Below, one piece after another: positions 1 to 10,231 of a DNA stretch of 64,000 bases. How positions within the stretch are numbered: the first letter of the stretch is position 1; each line of letters starts with the position of its first letter. The notes below the pieces were generated by a model. That model did not search any database. It saw only the letters and a list, made by a program, of their open reading frames with translations, and was not told where the DNA came from. Position numbers and translations under genes: made by a program. Origin of the DNA: Cladocopium goreaui (lineage: Eukaryota > Sar > Dinophyceae > Suessiales > Symbiodiniaceae); NCBI GenBank assembly GCA_947184155.2, contig CAMXCT020006632.1, positions 129,001-193,000 on the forward strand. Reading direction: 5' to 3'.

Positions 1-144
1 ATGGATCGGTTTGAGGCAAGCAGATGAGCAAGAGACCTGCTTGGAACAGACTGGCTACTACTATATCCAAGCCCCGTTTGCAACTGAGAAGACCAGTAAA
101 TGGCAACGTAATTCAGCAGATTAGTGATGCAATTTATGATGTGA

Positions 145-729
145 AGCATCCTGCCCTGTACTGAGTGTGCTCCGAGGGCCACAACCACCTGGACAACAAC
201 AAGGACAACAACCTCAAGAACGTCGACAAGTTCCACTGTTTTCATCTCAACTAAACTTGTGTTTGGAAATGCACTGACTGCCAATTCCAGTGAATCTGTG
301 TGTGGGTGTGTGCGAGGCAACAACCTCAACTTGGACTTCCACCGGTGTAGATCTCAGACTGCGACACTCTTCAATTCATCAGACATGATGATATACCGAT
401 TCTTTGACCGGACGCGTCTAACGTATCCAGGACAAACCGTTGATGTTCATGTTCATGTTAGGGAAGTCTTTTATTCCGCAAACATCACATTGCTGAAACT
501 CAGTTGCAAAAGTTGCGCCAAACAGCATCTTCATCTGGGAAAGTTTCTTGGTCTGCACGTAAACAGCTGGCGAAGTTTGAAGTCCAAGGGGTCAATTTCG
601 GATGTCCCCATCATCTCCAAGCCAGGACGGTCCTGGCAGAGACTACTGCCAGTCTGGGTCATCACTATGGAGAATGAGCACCAGGGCATCCCTTTTGTCT
701 TGCTGGCATGGCAAAATGACATGCTTTGA
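145..729 (+). CDS. possible 3' part of a Thr-rich gene, unidentified
   Basis: An open frame runs from just after a stop at about 142 to a TGA at 727-729. Its first third is strongly Thr/Ser/Arg-rich (TTTWTTTRTTTSRTSTSST at about 181-237), a composition common in secreted or surface dinoflagellate proteins. The rest contains several Cys residues and possible N-glycosylation sites (NSS, ANIT). I recognise no domain. The Thr-rich block may be one exon and the remainder intron read-through. The 5' end would lie outside the window. There is no good ATG in the frame. Confidence 0.3.
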   Translation, partial: SILPCTECAPRATTTWTTTRTTTSRTSTSSTVFISTKLVFGNALTANSSESVCGCVRGNNLNLDFHRCRSQTATLFNSSDMMIYRFFDRTRLTYPGQTVDVHVHVREVFYSANITLLKLSCKSCAKQHLHLGKFLGLHVNSWRSLKSKGSISDVPIISKPGRSWQRLLPVWVITMENEHQGIPFVLLAWQNDML

Positions 730-2782
730 CACTGATAGCGACGCTGATAGCTGATAGATGCTGATAGCTACTTCTAGAATGATGGACCAAACGCACATCG
801 ATGCAAGAAGGCTTCTGTGATGTCACCTACTTGCACCTTCCAAGTTTGCCTCTAAAACATCTAAAACGACCTGCACTCCTAGCACATCAAAATGGCTGTG
901 GTGAATCCCTTTGGCCATTGTAGGCGATTGGATTGGTGGCTGGCATTTCCTTGCTGATTAGCATCCCTGTGTATGGCCACTGACTGAGCCATGGGAATGC
1001 TATGGATCTTTGATGATTTTTCTGTAGGGACCATGTTGCAACAATTATTGTACAGTCAGAAACTATAGCCACATCGATTTGCCAGAATCCTTCCAGTTCC
1101 ATGGGTCAAAGGTTTGTTTGGAAGTCGCACTGACCTGACAGTACCAATGCTTTTTCCTTAAAATAGTTTTGAAGCGTCCGTAAGCAAGATTTTGTTCGTC
1201 TTCTCGGTGTTTTCATTGAACACTAATTTAATTCATGCTCACTACTGTGGCAGCATTTCAGCGTGTGAGTGGGAAAGCAGGAAGTGAAATACCATGATCG
1301 CTGGAAAGTATTGAAACAATGTTGGGAGGGACAAAGTTTGCTTTGATATAGCCTTTTCTTCTGTTGAATTTGCTACTTAACTTCAATCCATTTAATCCAT
1401 TGGTCAATTGTATGGGTCAAAATTGAGTACACAATACTAATATATACTAATAGTATACCAATCATTGGAGAGATCACACCAACAAAACCCACCAAATCCG
1501 CGGTACCGCAGCACACTCCAGGTCTGTGCTGCAGGAGGCCAATGCAACCAGCGTTCTGCTCTCAGCGTCAAAGCTGGAATCCAATGGCAGAGACAACTAG
1601 ATTGCAATGAATGTTGTGTAATACAATATGATACAGTACGCATGTATACAGTATATATATATATATGTATATATATATATGTAAAATTATGTAAACATTA
1701 TACATATGTCCGTAGATATGCACATAGAAGTACATACTGCATTCGTATTTCTATACATCAATGTATGAAAACTAGGAAAATAGATAAGCAACTACAGAGA
1801 TTCTGTTTGTGCCAGCCTGCTGTCTTGTGAGTTTGATAAGGAGATCTCGTGCTGAAGAGCTTGTTGAGGACAGCTGCGGATGCTCACCATTTCGATGTTG
1901 CCATTGAATCATTGATTCCCAGGATCCAGGTGATCCTCTGATACAAGGTGGCTCAGGTGGCGAAAGGCTGGAATGCTACAGCCACTATCATTGAAAAAAT
2001 GGCATGCGTCAGCATTGTTGTCATAATATCGTTAGAATGGATGCCATATGATGCCATGAAATGATCTTCAAGCAGACAAGAGTTCTACTTGCCACTTCGT
2101 TCAGATATCCTCTGTCCAGGAAGTGTTCGTTTGTTCAAGCATGACCTATGCTGTCCCAGCCACAGGAGCCCATAGGAGCTGAAAAGAAGCTGAAGGAGAG
2201 GAACAATTTGGATATATTTGGATGATTTCAGATGAATATTTGGATATATTTATCCCATATTTGGATGATTTCAGATGATTTCAGATGCATGTGCCAAAAC
2301 GGCAACGTGAGCTGAGAAAACACTTTTCGCTTTGAACACAGCGATCAGCTTATTGGGGACTCCATCACAAAGGGTGGAAGTCTGCCGTGAGCAAAAGCAG
2401 CCTATCACTAGAAGATTGAGTAGAGCCCAAACTGGCTTCACGGCTGTAGATCGAGGCAAAACAAGGCTGCTACAGTGACCCATATGCTTGATTATTCTTG
2501 AACTTTTAGGCTAAGGAGCGCTGCTGATCGTTCGAAGTCCTTTGCTGATAGGTACTTGCATGGCCACCTTTTGCATCAGCAGTGGTTCACACTTTGAGCC
2601 TTTCACTTGATCTGAAACAAACACCTAGTACATCCTAGTCAAATCTCCTTAGCACCCGGAGTGCCTGAACAGATCAGCAAACACAATGTATGCATTCACA
2701 CCTGAAAGGATCAGCAAACAACTTTGAAGTGGCAATATTGTGGCATCCAAAGTTGCATCCTTGATCATCTCAGACCTTTGCC
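730..2782. other. stretch with no supported gene
   Basis: No exon with convincing coding character or homology was seen on either strand. It holds short imperfect duplications (GCTGATAGATGCTGATAGCT near 738-765; GGATGATTTCAGATG repeats near 2219-2288) and a TA/TATG microsatellite at about 1650-1682. An in-frame stop at 2762-2764 separates it from the next gene. Confidence 0.5.
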
Positions 2783-3790
2783 ATGGGAACCACGCTGCAC
2801 AAAACTGCGCTGCTGCCGATGTTGGTGACGTGTGACTCCTCACGGTCCTCTCGTTCGTCCCGGTGTCCCGGAAGTCTGCCGTATGTTGAAGGCCCTGTGG
2901 TGCCACTTTGCACTGGGCATTTTCCTGAGAGGACCTCGGCAAGTTTCCCCTCTTGGATTGTGCACTTCTATGGAGGGAACTGTCGTCGTTGTCGGGAAAC
3001 AGCTCTGATAATTCAAGATGTCGTATCACAAGAAGTTGTGAAGCAAAGCATGTTGAAATTTGGCGCAGTGGATTGCCAGGAAGAGCAAAATCGCAGTCTT
3101 TGCAAGAGTTTAAACATTTGGAAATTTCCAGTCTTGATGGCAATGGCAACCAGTTCACGCTACACTGGACCACTAGACGTCAACTCCATGATTGAGTGGA
3201 TGGAAGATTTGTTGCGGCCCGATGCCCTGAAACCGGTCTCAAAAGAACTTGTTGTTTGTCCAGCCTTTGAACTTTATGAAGAGCCCAGATTGGCCACAGA
3301 ATTCCTGACAGCGCACAATATTTTCCGTTGTACTGCAGGCCTTGCCATGCTGGAATGGGATTTACATGCTTTCCAAACAGCTCGAAAGTATGCTGAGAAA
3401 GCTCCAACGGATAGCTTGTCTCACAGTGACACAGCAGAGCGGAAGAATCAGCGAGGACAGATCTACGGAGAAAATGTGGCAGTGGGCCACGGTCTTTGGC
3501 CTGGGCAAGTTGTCGCCCGTTGGCATGATGAAATTCGCAACACCCAGGGTGGGAAATTCCGACCCAACCGCGCTGGCTTGGGACACTACACACAATTGGT
3601 TTGGCGAAAGACACTGAGAGTTGGCTGTAGCTTGGGTCAAAACAAACGAGTGGCTGTGTGCCACTATGATCCGGCTGGAAATGAGAAGGGAAAGCACCTC
3701 TCGCAAGTTGCAGCCCCTCTGCCAGGTTATCATGGCATTGAAGGGCAGGAACGCTGTGGTGCGATCGTTGAAAGGATCGGTGCTTCGTGA
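2783..3790 (+). CDS. thioredoxin-like domain fused to CAP/SCP domain protein
   Basis: A single-exon frame of 335 residues; the ATG follows an in-frame stop 19 bases upstream. Residues ~55-130 look like a thioredoxin/PDI fold: WIVHFYGGNCRRC places a CRRC pair at 67-70 where PDI has CGHC, followed by FGAVDC and a likely cis-Pro in WKFPVLM (Pro116). Residues ~170-305 are a CAP (SCP/PR-1/Tpx) domain: TAHNIFR at the start, YGENVAVG, GHYTQLVW at 267-274 (CAP signature 1) and CHYDPAGN at 292-299 (signature 2). The conserved His and Glu of the CAP cavity are therefore present. CAP proteins are usually secreted and bind sterols or act extracellularly; a thioredoxin-like partner suggests an ER or secreted redox role (inference). 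The N-terminus before residue 50 is low-complexity and has no clear signal peptide, so a 5' exon could be missing. The absence of introns contrasts with most neighbours. Confidence 0.75.
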   Translation: MGTTLHKTALLPMLVTCDSSRSSRSSRCPGSLPYVEGPVVPLCTGHFPERTSASFPSWIVHFYGGNCRRCRETALIIQDVVSQEVVKQSMLKFGAVDCQEEQNRSLCKSLNIWKFPVLMAMATSSRYTGPLDVNSMIEWMEDLLRPDALKPVSKELVVCPAFELYEEPRLATEFLTAHNIFRCTAGLAMLEWDLHAFQTARKYAEKAPTDSLSHSDTAERKNQRGQIYGENVAVGHGLWPGQVVARWHDEIRNTQGGKFRPNRAGLGHYTQLVWRKTLRVGCSLGQNKRVAVCHYDPAGNEKGKHLSQVAAPLPGYHGIEGQERCGAIVERIGAS

Positions 3791-4111
3791 AAAAGAAAGG
3801 TTACTGATGCTTTCCTTTGTAGTATTCTAGCAGGTTGTTTCTGATCTAGAAGTATGCAGAGTGTAGCATAGCCCAGAATGATTCACAAGGTAATGAAAGG
3901 CTCCTTCTGCTAAACACACAGTGAACATATGTGAAAATACTGAAATCGCTGACAGAGTTTGACGCGGTTTGTCAAATGATTTATGTATTCCCTTCCAGGT
4001 GTCAATTTGACATGCGTGTCCGATCGCCTCACTGTCTTTCTTGGTGCAGAGCAATGTAGATTGGAGCCATAGAGCTATAACGATTTATATCATTTTATAT
4101 CTTTATGAAGC

Positions 4112-4122
4112 TTTTGGCTCAA
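4112..4122 (+). other. possible relict spliced leader upstream of MBF1 copy 1
   Basis: AAGCTTTTGGCTCAAC at about 4107-4123 shares AGC and the 11-base TTTTGGCTCAA with the 3' part of the dinoflagellate spliced leader (TAGCCATTTTGGCTCAAG), lacking the CA. It lies 51 bases before the ATG of an intronless gene, where a retroposed trans-spliced mRNA would carry it. An 11-base match could be chance, so this is suggestive only. Confidence 0.45.
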
Positions 4123-4173
4123 CAGTACAGACGTGCCTCAAAGTGCCTTAAAGTGCCTTAAGGTGTAGCAAAA

Positions 4174-4608
4174 ATGCCGAGTGGTCCTGCTTTAGTCATG
4201 GAGCAACAGTGGGAACCAGTGGTGTGGCGGAAGAGTGCGCCAAGTGGGCAAGCTGCAAAGAGCACTGCGGCTGTCAATCAAGCTCGTCGCACAAACGACA
4301 ACGTTGAAACCTCCAAGAAGCAGAGTGCTGCAAGCAACCGATCCTCACATGCATCGGTCCCAAACGCTCGGAAGCTGGATGAACATGCAGAGACTTTTCG
4401 TCATCAGACGGTCTCTCATGATTTCAAACTGGCACTTCAACAAGCTCGTCTTGCAAAGCAATGGACTCAAGCTCAGCTTGCTGCCTCCATCAATGAGAAA
4501 GCCTCAGTGGTGAACGACTATGAGTCGGGTCGTGCCATCCCAAATGGAGTTGTAGTTGTGAAAATCAATCGAGCACTGGGCGTGCAGCTGCCCAAGGCTA
4601 AGGCATAA
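4174..4608 (+). CDS. MBF1: multiprotein-bridging factor 1 (MBF1/EDF1), copy 1
   Basis: An intronless 144-residue protein. MBF1 is a conserved eukaryotic/archaeal coactivator linking DNA-bound activators to TBP; it also acts on collided ribosomes. The N-terminal MBF1 region shows WEPVVWRKS, the ARRTNDNVETSKK stretch and ARKLDEHAETFRH. A Cro/C1-type helix-turn-helix occupies about residues 82-136, with LALQQARLAKQWTQAQLA, INEKASVV, DYESGRAIPN and the ALGVQL end. Length and order match the whole family, so it looks full length and functional. The ATG follows GTAGCAAAA; a second Met at residue 9 is possible but the first fits the repeat. It is the first of three copies with identical proteins. 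Confidence 0.95.
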   Translation: MPSGPALVMEQQWEPVVWRKSAPSGQAAKSTAAVNQARRTNDNVETSKKQSAASNRSSHASVPNARKLDEHAETFRHQTVSHDFKLALQQARLAKQWTQAQLAASINEKASVVNDYESGRAIPNGVVVVKINRALGVQLPKAKA

Positions 4609-5162
4609 GATGTTTGGGTGAGCCCAGACGAATGTTAGAACGCGTTGGAACTTGGAACCATTGAGTCGATGCCCTCTTCAAACCTCTTGAATGTGTACAG
4701 ATGTACAGGCGGTAGTATCAGTAATGAGTGCACTTGGCCATGATGGTTCAAAACAGAGTGGGCCGTACGGAACTTGCTTCTGAGCATGTTTCATTTCTTT
4801 TCAGCAGCATACATACAGCATTGCTATGCATTGCTTATATTTCTTATTGCGGCATAGATTCGTGACTTTCCTTTGGAGTAGCAAGTTGTTTCTGATCTAG
4901 AAGTATGCAGAGTGTAGCATAGCCCAGAATGATTCACAAGGTAATGAAAGGCTCCTTCTGCTAAACACACAGTGAACATATGTGAAAATACTGAAATCGC
5001 TGACAGAGTTTGACGCGGTTTGTCAAATGATTTATGTATTCCCTTCCAGGTGTCAATTTGACATGCGTGTCCGATCGCCTCACTGTCTTTCTTGGTGCAG
5101 AGCAATGTAGATTGGAGCCATAGAGCTATAAAGATTTATATCATTTTATATCTTTATGAAGC

Positions 5163-5173
5163 TTTTGGCTCAA
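5163..5173 (+). other. possible relict spliced leader upstream of MBF1 copy 2
   Basis: The same TTTTGGCTCAA block in the same place as in copy 1, inherited through the tandem duplication. It is therefore not independent evidence for retroposition. Confidence 0.45.
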
Positions 5174-5224
5174 CAGTACAGACGTGCCTCAAAGTGCCTT
5201 AAAGTGCCTTAAGGTGTAGCAAAA

Positions 5225-5659
5225 ATGCCGAGTGGTCCTGCTTTAGTCATGGAGCAACAGTGGGAACCAGTGGTGTGGCGGAAGAGTGCGCCAAGTGGGC
5301 AGGCTGCAAAGAGCACTGCGGCTGTCAATCAAGCTCGTCGCACAAACGACAACGTTGAAACCTCCAAGAAGCAGAGTGCTGCAAGCAACCGATCCTCACA
5401 TGCATCGGTCCCAAACGCTCGGAAGCTGGATGAACATGCAGAGACTTTTCGTCATCAGACGGTCTCTCATGATTTCAAACTGGCACTTCAACAAGCTCGT
5501 CTTGCAAAGCAATGGACTCAAGCTCAGCTTGCTGCCTCCATCAATGAGAAAGCCTCAGTGGTGAACGACTATGAGTCGGGTCGTGCCATCCCAAATGGAG
5601 TTGTAGTTGTGAAAATCAATCGAGCACTGGGCGTGCAGCTGCCCAAGGCTAAGGCATAA
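5225..5659 (+). CDS. MBF1: multiprotein-bridging factor 1 (MBF1/EDF1), copy 2
   Basis: The protein is identical to copy 1 at all 144 positions. The coding DNA differs at a synonymous site (a CAA/CAG Gln codon near residue 27). It has the same upstream leader-like block and downstream sequence, 1,051 bp from copy 1. With three intact frames, none of the copies looks like a pseudogene. Whether each is transcribed separately or within one precursor cannot be seen; no TATA-like signal stands out beyond AT-rich DNA (TTTATATCATTTTATATC) about 65-85 bases before each ATG. Confidence 0.95.
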   Translation: MPSGPALVMEQQWEPVVWRKSAPSGQAAKSTAAVNQARRTNDNVETSKKQSAASNRSSHASVPNARKLDEHAETFRHQTVSHDFKLALQQARLAKQWTQAQLAASINEKASVVNDYESGRAIPNGVVVVKINRALGVQLPKAKA

Positions 5660-6190
5660 GATGTTTGGGTGAGCCCAGACGAATGTTAGAACGCGTTGGA
5701 ACTTGGAACCATTGAGTCGATGCCCTCTTCAAACCTCTTGAATGTGTACAGATGTACAGGCGGTAATATCAGTAATGAGTGCACTTGGCCATGATGGTTC
5801 AAAACAGAGTGGGCCGTACGGAACTTGCTTCTGAGCATGTTTCATTTCTTTTCAGCAGCATACATACAGCATTGCTATGCATTGCTTATATTTCTTATTG
5901 CGGCATAGATTCGTGACTTTCCTTTGGAGTAGCAAGTTGTTTCTGATCTAGAAGTATGCAGAGTGTAGCATAGCCCAGAATGATTCACAAGGTAATGAAA
6001 GGCTCCTTCTGCTAAACACACAGTGAACATATGTGAAAATACTGAAATCGCTGACAGATTTATGTATTCCCTTCCAGGTGTCAATTTGACATGCGTGTCC
6101 GATCGCCTCACTGTTTTTCTTGGTGCAGAGCAATGTAGATTGGAGCCATAGAGCTATAAAGATTTATATCATTTTATATCTTTATGAAGC

Positions 6191-6201
6191 TTTTGGCTCA
6201 A
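6191..6201 (+). other. possible relict spliced leader upstream of MBF1 copy 3
   Basis: TTTTGGCTCAA at the equivalent position of the third unit. The leader-like block is unchanged although the DNA before it has lost 23 bp. Confidence 0.45.
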
Positions 6202-6252
6202 CAGTACAGACGTGCCTCAAAGTGCCTTAAAGTGCCTTAAGGTGTAGCAAAA

Positions 6253-6687
6253 ATGCCGAGTGGTCCTGCTTTAGTCATGGAGCAACAGTGGGAACCAGTA
6301 GTGTGGCGGAAGAGTGCGCCAAGTGGGCAGGCTGCAAAGAGCACTGCGGCTGTCAATCAAGCTCGTCGCACAAACGACAACGTTGAAACCTCCAAGAAGC
6401 AGAGTGCTGCAAGCAACCGATCCTCACATGCATCGGTCCCAAACGCTCGGAAGCTGGATGAACATGCAGAGACTTTTCGTCATCAGACGGTCTCTCATGA
6501 TTTCAAACTGGCACTTCAACAAGCTCGTCTTGCAAAGCAATGGACTCAAGCTCAGCTTGCTGCCTCCATCAATGAGAAAGCCTCAGTGGTGAACGACTAT
6601 GAGTCGGGTCGTGCCATCCCAAATGGAGTTGTAGTTGTGAAAATCAATCGAGCACTGGGCGTGCAGCTGCCCAAGGCTAAGGCATAA
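6253..6687 (+). CDS. MBF1: multiprotein-bridging factor 1 (MBF1/EDF1), copy 3
   Basis: The third identical 144-residue protein, with a synonymous change (GTG/GTA Val) near residue 16. Its upstream spacer lacks 23 bp present in copies 1 and 2 (after CTGACAGA), a deletion flanked by short microhomology. The repeat ends about 155 bp after its stop codon, where the sequence becomes unique. Confidence 0.95.
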   Translation: MPSGPALVMEQQWEPVVWRKSAPSGQAAKSTAAVNQARRTNDNVETSKKQSAASNRSSHASVPNARKLDEHAETFRHQTVSHDFKLALQQARLAKQWTQAQLAASINEKASVVNDYESGRAIPNGVVVVKINRALGVQLPKAKA

Positions 6688-6843
6688 GATGTTTGGGTGA
6701 GCCCAGACGAATGTTAGAACGCGTTGGAACTTGGAACCATTGAGTCGATGCCCTCTTCAAACCTCTTGAATGTGTACAGATGTGCAGGCGGTAATATCAG
6801 TAATGAGTGCACTTGGCCATGATGGTTCAAAACAGAGTGGGCC

Positions 6844-7294
6844 AGCGTACGGGTTGCATTTTTGTCGAGCAACTGCCAAAAGCCACTTTATCTGCAAGCC
6901 CTACTAGGCCTATCTAGGCCTGCCAGCTTTGATGATGACTCCAGCAATGAATTCATGACATGCTTTGGGTCCTGTGGGTTTTGTTTTTCTGCATTTGCAA
7001 AGTTGAAGCGTTCAATACTTGCGGAAGTTTGGTTTCCATCCCTCTGCGCTGGGATTAGTGCTGATCCACAAAGGGAGCACGTTGAAGTGGGGTACAGAGC
7101 CAAGTTGTTGACTCTCGTACCGTACTAAACAGCCAATGAAAGCACGTCAACAAAAAGATGCCACAAGCTTCATGGTCTACTGAAGATGCACAAAGAAGAG
7201 AATGACTGTTGTGAGTCTTGTGGGTCTAACATGGTTCTCCCACCACTTTGCCTTTCCGACGGAAAATCAATCATGTCCTTTGCGAGGCCAAAGC
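6844..7294. other. spacer between the MBF1 array and the methyltransferase gene
   Basis: Starts just after the third repeat unit breaks off (short residual similarity GTACGG). Open frames on both strands here are short and show no domain. No gene is called. Confidence 0.5.
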
Positions 7295-9877
7295 ATGCCC
7301 CGATTTGAGGTGCTTTGGGAGTTTGAGGGAGAACAGAAGGTAACGGGACTACTCCGTACTGTATTATTGCGATCTGCAAAGTAAATCTTGATGTAAATAG
7401 ATGACACAAAATATTTGATAGTCTTCACCAAATGAAATACCACGTTTTTTGGCCTCTAAATGGAAACGTCACCTTTGGAATTATCTTTCCAATCATGGCT
7501 TGTAGAGGAGCTTTCTCGAAGTGAGCTTTGCTCAGCTGTCCGAACCTGAGAGACTACTTCAGACAACTGCTCCGGTGCCGCCAGGCATTGCCATTTGCAT
7601 CCAATGTGGTGTTTCCACAAGTGAAACATGGTGAAACCTTAGATTCGACTTGTGAAGTTCGCATCTTTGTATATATCATTATATATTATATTATATATAA
7701 CTACTCTCCATCCTTGAACCATTCTCTGGAATGGGAGTGGCTTTCGCTACGGTTCCATTTACCATCATTTACCGATTAATTGAGTTCACAATCATTACTC
7801 CATCTTAGTTTTGAATTGAAGAAGACTTTGTCATTTGCTCGCGGAAGATTTGGAGGTCCTGGACATTCAGAAAGGCTTAGCAGATTTGACCAAGCGCTTG
7901 GACTCTGTGGGCGAAGCGTGCAGCTCAGTTGAGATTTGGCACTGGTCCACTGCCAAGCAGGATACAGTACCCCACTTTCCAAGTTTTACAAGTAGCTATG
8001 ATTAGCTATGCTTGTCAAGGTGTTTGATATTGTTTCAGGTTTGATGACTCCAGAGAGTTCAATCATCCTGTCCATGAAGGGAGCCACGCAGAGAGGTTTT
8101 TGCAATATGATATATATATATACACAGTAATAATATGCGTAGCTTCTGTTGCCCGGTGTTTACTGTAGGAAGGGGACAAAAACGTTTGCAAGGTGTTAAT
8201 AAGTTGATAATGTGATTGTTTTCAAAGTTTCGCAAAGGTGGGAAGAGAAGGAATGTCTGCAGAGCTTGCAAAGAAACTCAAGCTTGCACTGGTCGTAGCA
8301 ACTGAACGCCCTTTGTGCTCTGTTTGGCCAAGCAACAGAGATGAAAGCCAAAGAGTTTGACACATTTTGACACTACATCACAATTTTTTTGCAGATCTTT
8401 TAGGCAACAAGAGCTTTGAAACATTGTCAGGAGTGGATGCATTGGATCCATTGATTCGGGAGCACTTAGAACATCTTAGAACATCTTAGAACATCTTAGA
8501 ACATCTTAGAACATCTTAGAACATCTTAGAACATCTTAGAACATCTTAGAACATCTTAGAACATCTTAGACTGTGTCAAACATGTAACAGCTTTGGGGCT
8601 TGTTGTCACAGGCGAGGACAGTCGCAATGATCTTCGCCTGTAGATTGCTGCATGATGGCCGAGCAGTTGCTGATGGAGCTGAAATCGAAGCGTCCAAAAA
8701 TGTGGATGATGGTTACCAACGGGGAAGGCGAAGGGTTGGAAACGGCCCAATTTTACATGAGATTGAAACACTTCAATACTACAGTATTGGCTAGGTATGT
8801 TGAACATTGCAAAACTATGTTAAGCAGGTGTTTATGAGAGACAGACTTGATAGCTGACTTGGATTCTGGCCAGAGGTAGGCCAACCCTGACAAGGTGCCT
8901 TGGTACACAGATCCCTTGTGAAGATGTGCAAAGCAGAAGGTTTGTCGCAAGGTGAAAACGATGACACTGTGTTGTTGCGAGCCTTACTGGAGGCCCATGG
9001 AAAGGGTTCGAATCCGGGAGGCTACTCCAAAAAGGGGTCGGACGTGCCAGGAAGCAGTTTGGATGAGGCTTTCCTGGAAGGTGAGTTTAAAGCCCTATGC
9101 ACATTACATGGTGCGAGTGAACTCTCCTTTGACCAGTGTATGTCGTGGGACTGGATCGCGCATCAAGTTGGTGTTACTATTACCAAAGATGCGACTGGGG
9201 AGATTTGGCGACGGGTGGTGGGCACTCGTGAAGCAGCGTGTGAAACCGATTTCGTCGCTTTGGCTCGTGCACTGCAAGCTGAATCGGAGACTGCGACAAC
9301 AATTCAGTCCTTCATGCGTGGATGCGCAGGGAGAGTCAAGGCCCACTCTCAAGCACGGGACGCAGCTGAGACTGCTCAAAAGAGTCGCTGCTCAGCAGAG
9401 ATGAAACTTGCTCCCTACAATCCCACCCCAAGTTGCGCTGTTCGGCAGGCTTTAGATGCGTTGTCTGTTGGACCTGAAGATGTGCTGTACGACTTGGGAT
9501 GTGGTGATGGACGTTTGTTGATTGCAGCTGCTCAACGAGGTGCCAAAGCCGTGGGCGTTGAATACGATGCTCGCTTTGTGGAGAAAGCTGATGGTGCAAT
9601 CCGACAACTGGAGCTTTCAGATTTCGCCACAGTGATGTGTGGTGATGCCTTTGCCACCGATTTGGTGCCAGCTTCCAAGATCTTCGTGTATCTGGTGCCG
9701 GATGGATTGAGAAAACTGGAGCCGTCTCTAAATGCAGCGTTGAAACGAGGAACGCCCATTGCTAGCTACATGTTTTCGATTCCGGGTTGGTCTCCTGATG
9801 AAGTGCTTACAGCAGAGACGCGTTCCTCAGAGTGCAAAGTTTGGATTTACAAAACTGCCAGCTGCCTAGCAAAATAA
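7295..9877 (+). CDS. SAM-dependent methyltransferase with IQ motif (multi-exon)
   Basis: The last exon (8911-9877) is long and clear. It carries an IQ-like calmodulin-binding motif (TIQSFMRGCAGRVKA, about 9297-9345), then a class I methyltransferase domain: APYNPTPSCAVRQAL, motif I DLGCGDG at 9491-9511, GVEYDARFVEKA, and MCGDAFATDL followed by KIFVYLVPDGL. The order and the GDG motif resemble the FAM173/ATPSCKMT-like lysine methyltransferase group, but the substrate is not shown. Exon 8644/8652-8794 joins to it through a canonical GT-AG intron (8795-8910). Likely earlier exons are 7295-7339 (MPRFEVLWEFEGEQK, probable start), ~7508-7583 (SFLEVSFAQLSEPERLLQ) and 7856-~7935 (VLDIQKGLADLTKRLDSVGE). 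The frame at 8644-8794 has a competing open frame, so the N-terminal model is tentative; the catalytic exon is firm. Confidence 0.7.
8471..8570 (+). repeat. 10-bp tandem repeat, ten exact copies
   Basis: ACATCTTAGA is repeated ten times without a mismatch, inside an intron of the methyltransferase gene. Perfect copies suggest recent expansion by slippage. Confidence 0.95.
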
Positions 9878-10231
9878 CATTGGTGCCTGCAGTTGCAGGA
9901 TGTTTGATGTTTGTAGAAGTTTGACAATTTTTAATTTGTCCATGTTTGTCCTATTTCAACATGTTCTGATGTATCTTGTAGATAGGTTTGGGACGGTTTG
10001 GGAATGTCTTATCCAAAGTGGTGCGCATTTCCAGCAGATGTTCAGTCTCCCATGCTGTTTCAATAGCAGCCCACGGAGATCACAGAAAGATCGTGCTCAG
10101 CGGAGGTCAATAGTGATCCTTGAATTCTTTTGTTTCAGATTTGTTGGTTCTGAATCTTAATTTTAATTAATCGAATGGTGAATGGTGTTTCACTTGTTTT
10201 CACATGTTTTTTACCGATTCAATTTGTTGTG
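9878..10231 (+). other. 3' untranslated/intergenic DNA
   Basis: Follows the methyltransferase stop. T-rich with short duplications (TTTAATTTTAATTAAT; CACTTGTTTTCACATGTTTT). No exon is supported. No AATAAA-type signal is evident. Confidence 0.4.

Larger units (their letters stand above)
3830..6843 (+). repeat. tandem triplication of a 1,051-bp unit carrying MBF1
   Basis: Three head-to-tail units start with GCAGGTTG/GCAAGTTG at 3830, 4881 and 5932. The first two are exactly 1,051 bp. The third is 23 bp shorter in its upstream part and breaks off at about 6843. Only a handful of single-base differences separate the copies, and none changes the encoded protein. Each unit contains about 340 bp of upstream DNA, the complete gene and about 270 bp downstream. 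This is a recent duplication or an array kept uniform by gene conversion, typical of highly expressed dinoflagellate genes. Confidence 0.95.

Noticed and set aside
3180..3614. 144-codon minus-strand frame opposite the CAP domain
   Set aside because: It is the shadow of the well-supported + strand CAP gene; no domain on the minus strand.
3827..6133. Repeated minus-strand frames upstream of each MBF1 copy
   Set aside because: They recur only because the unit is duplicated; the third copy's deletion shifts the frame, and no domain is visible.
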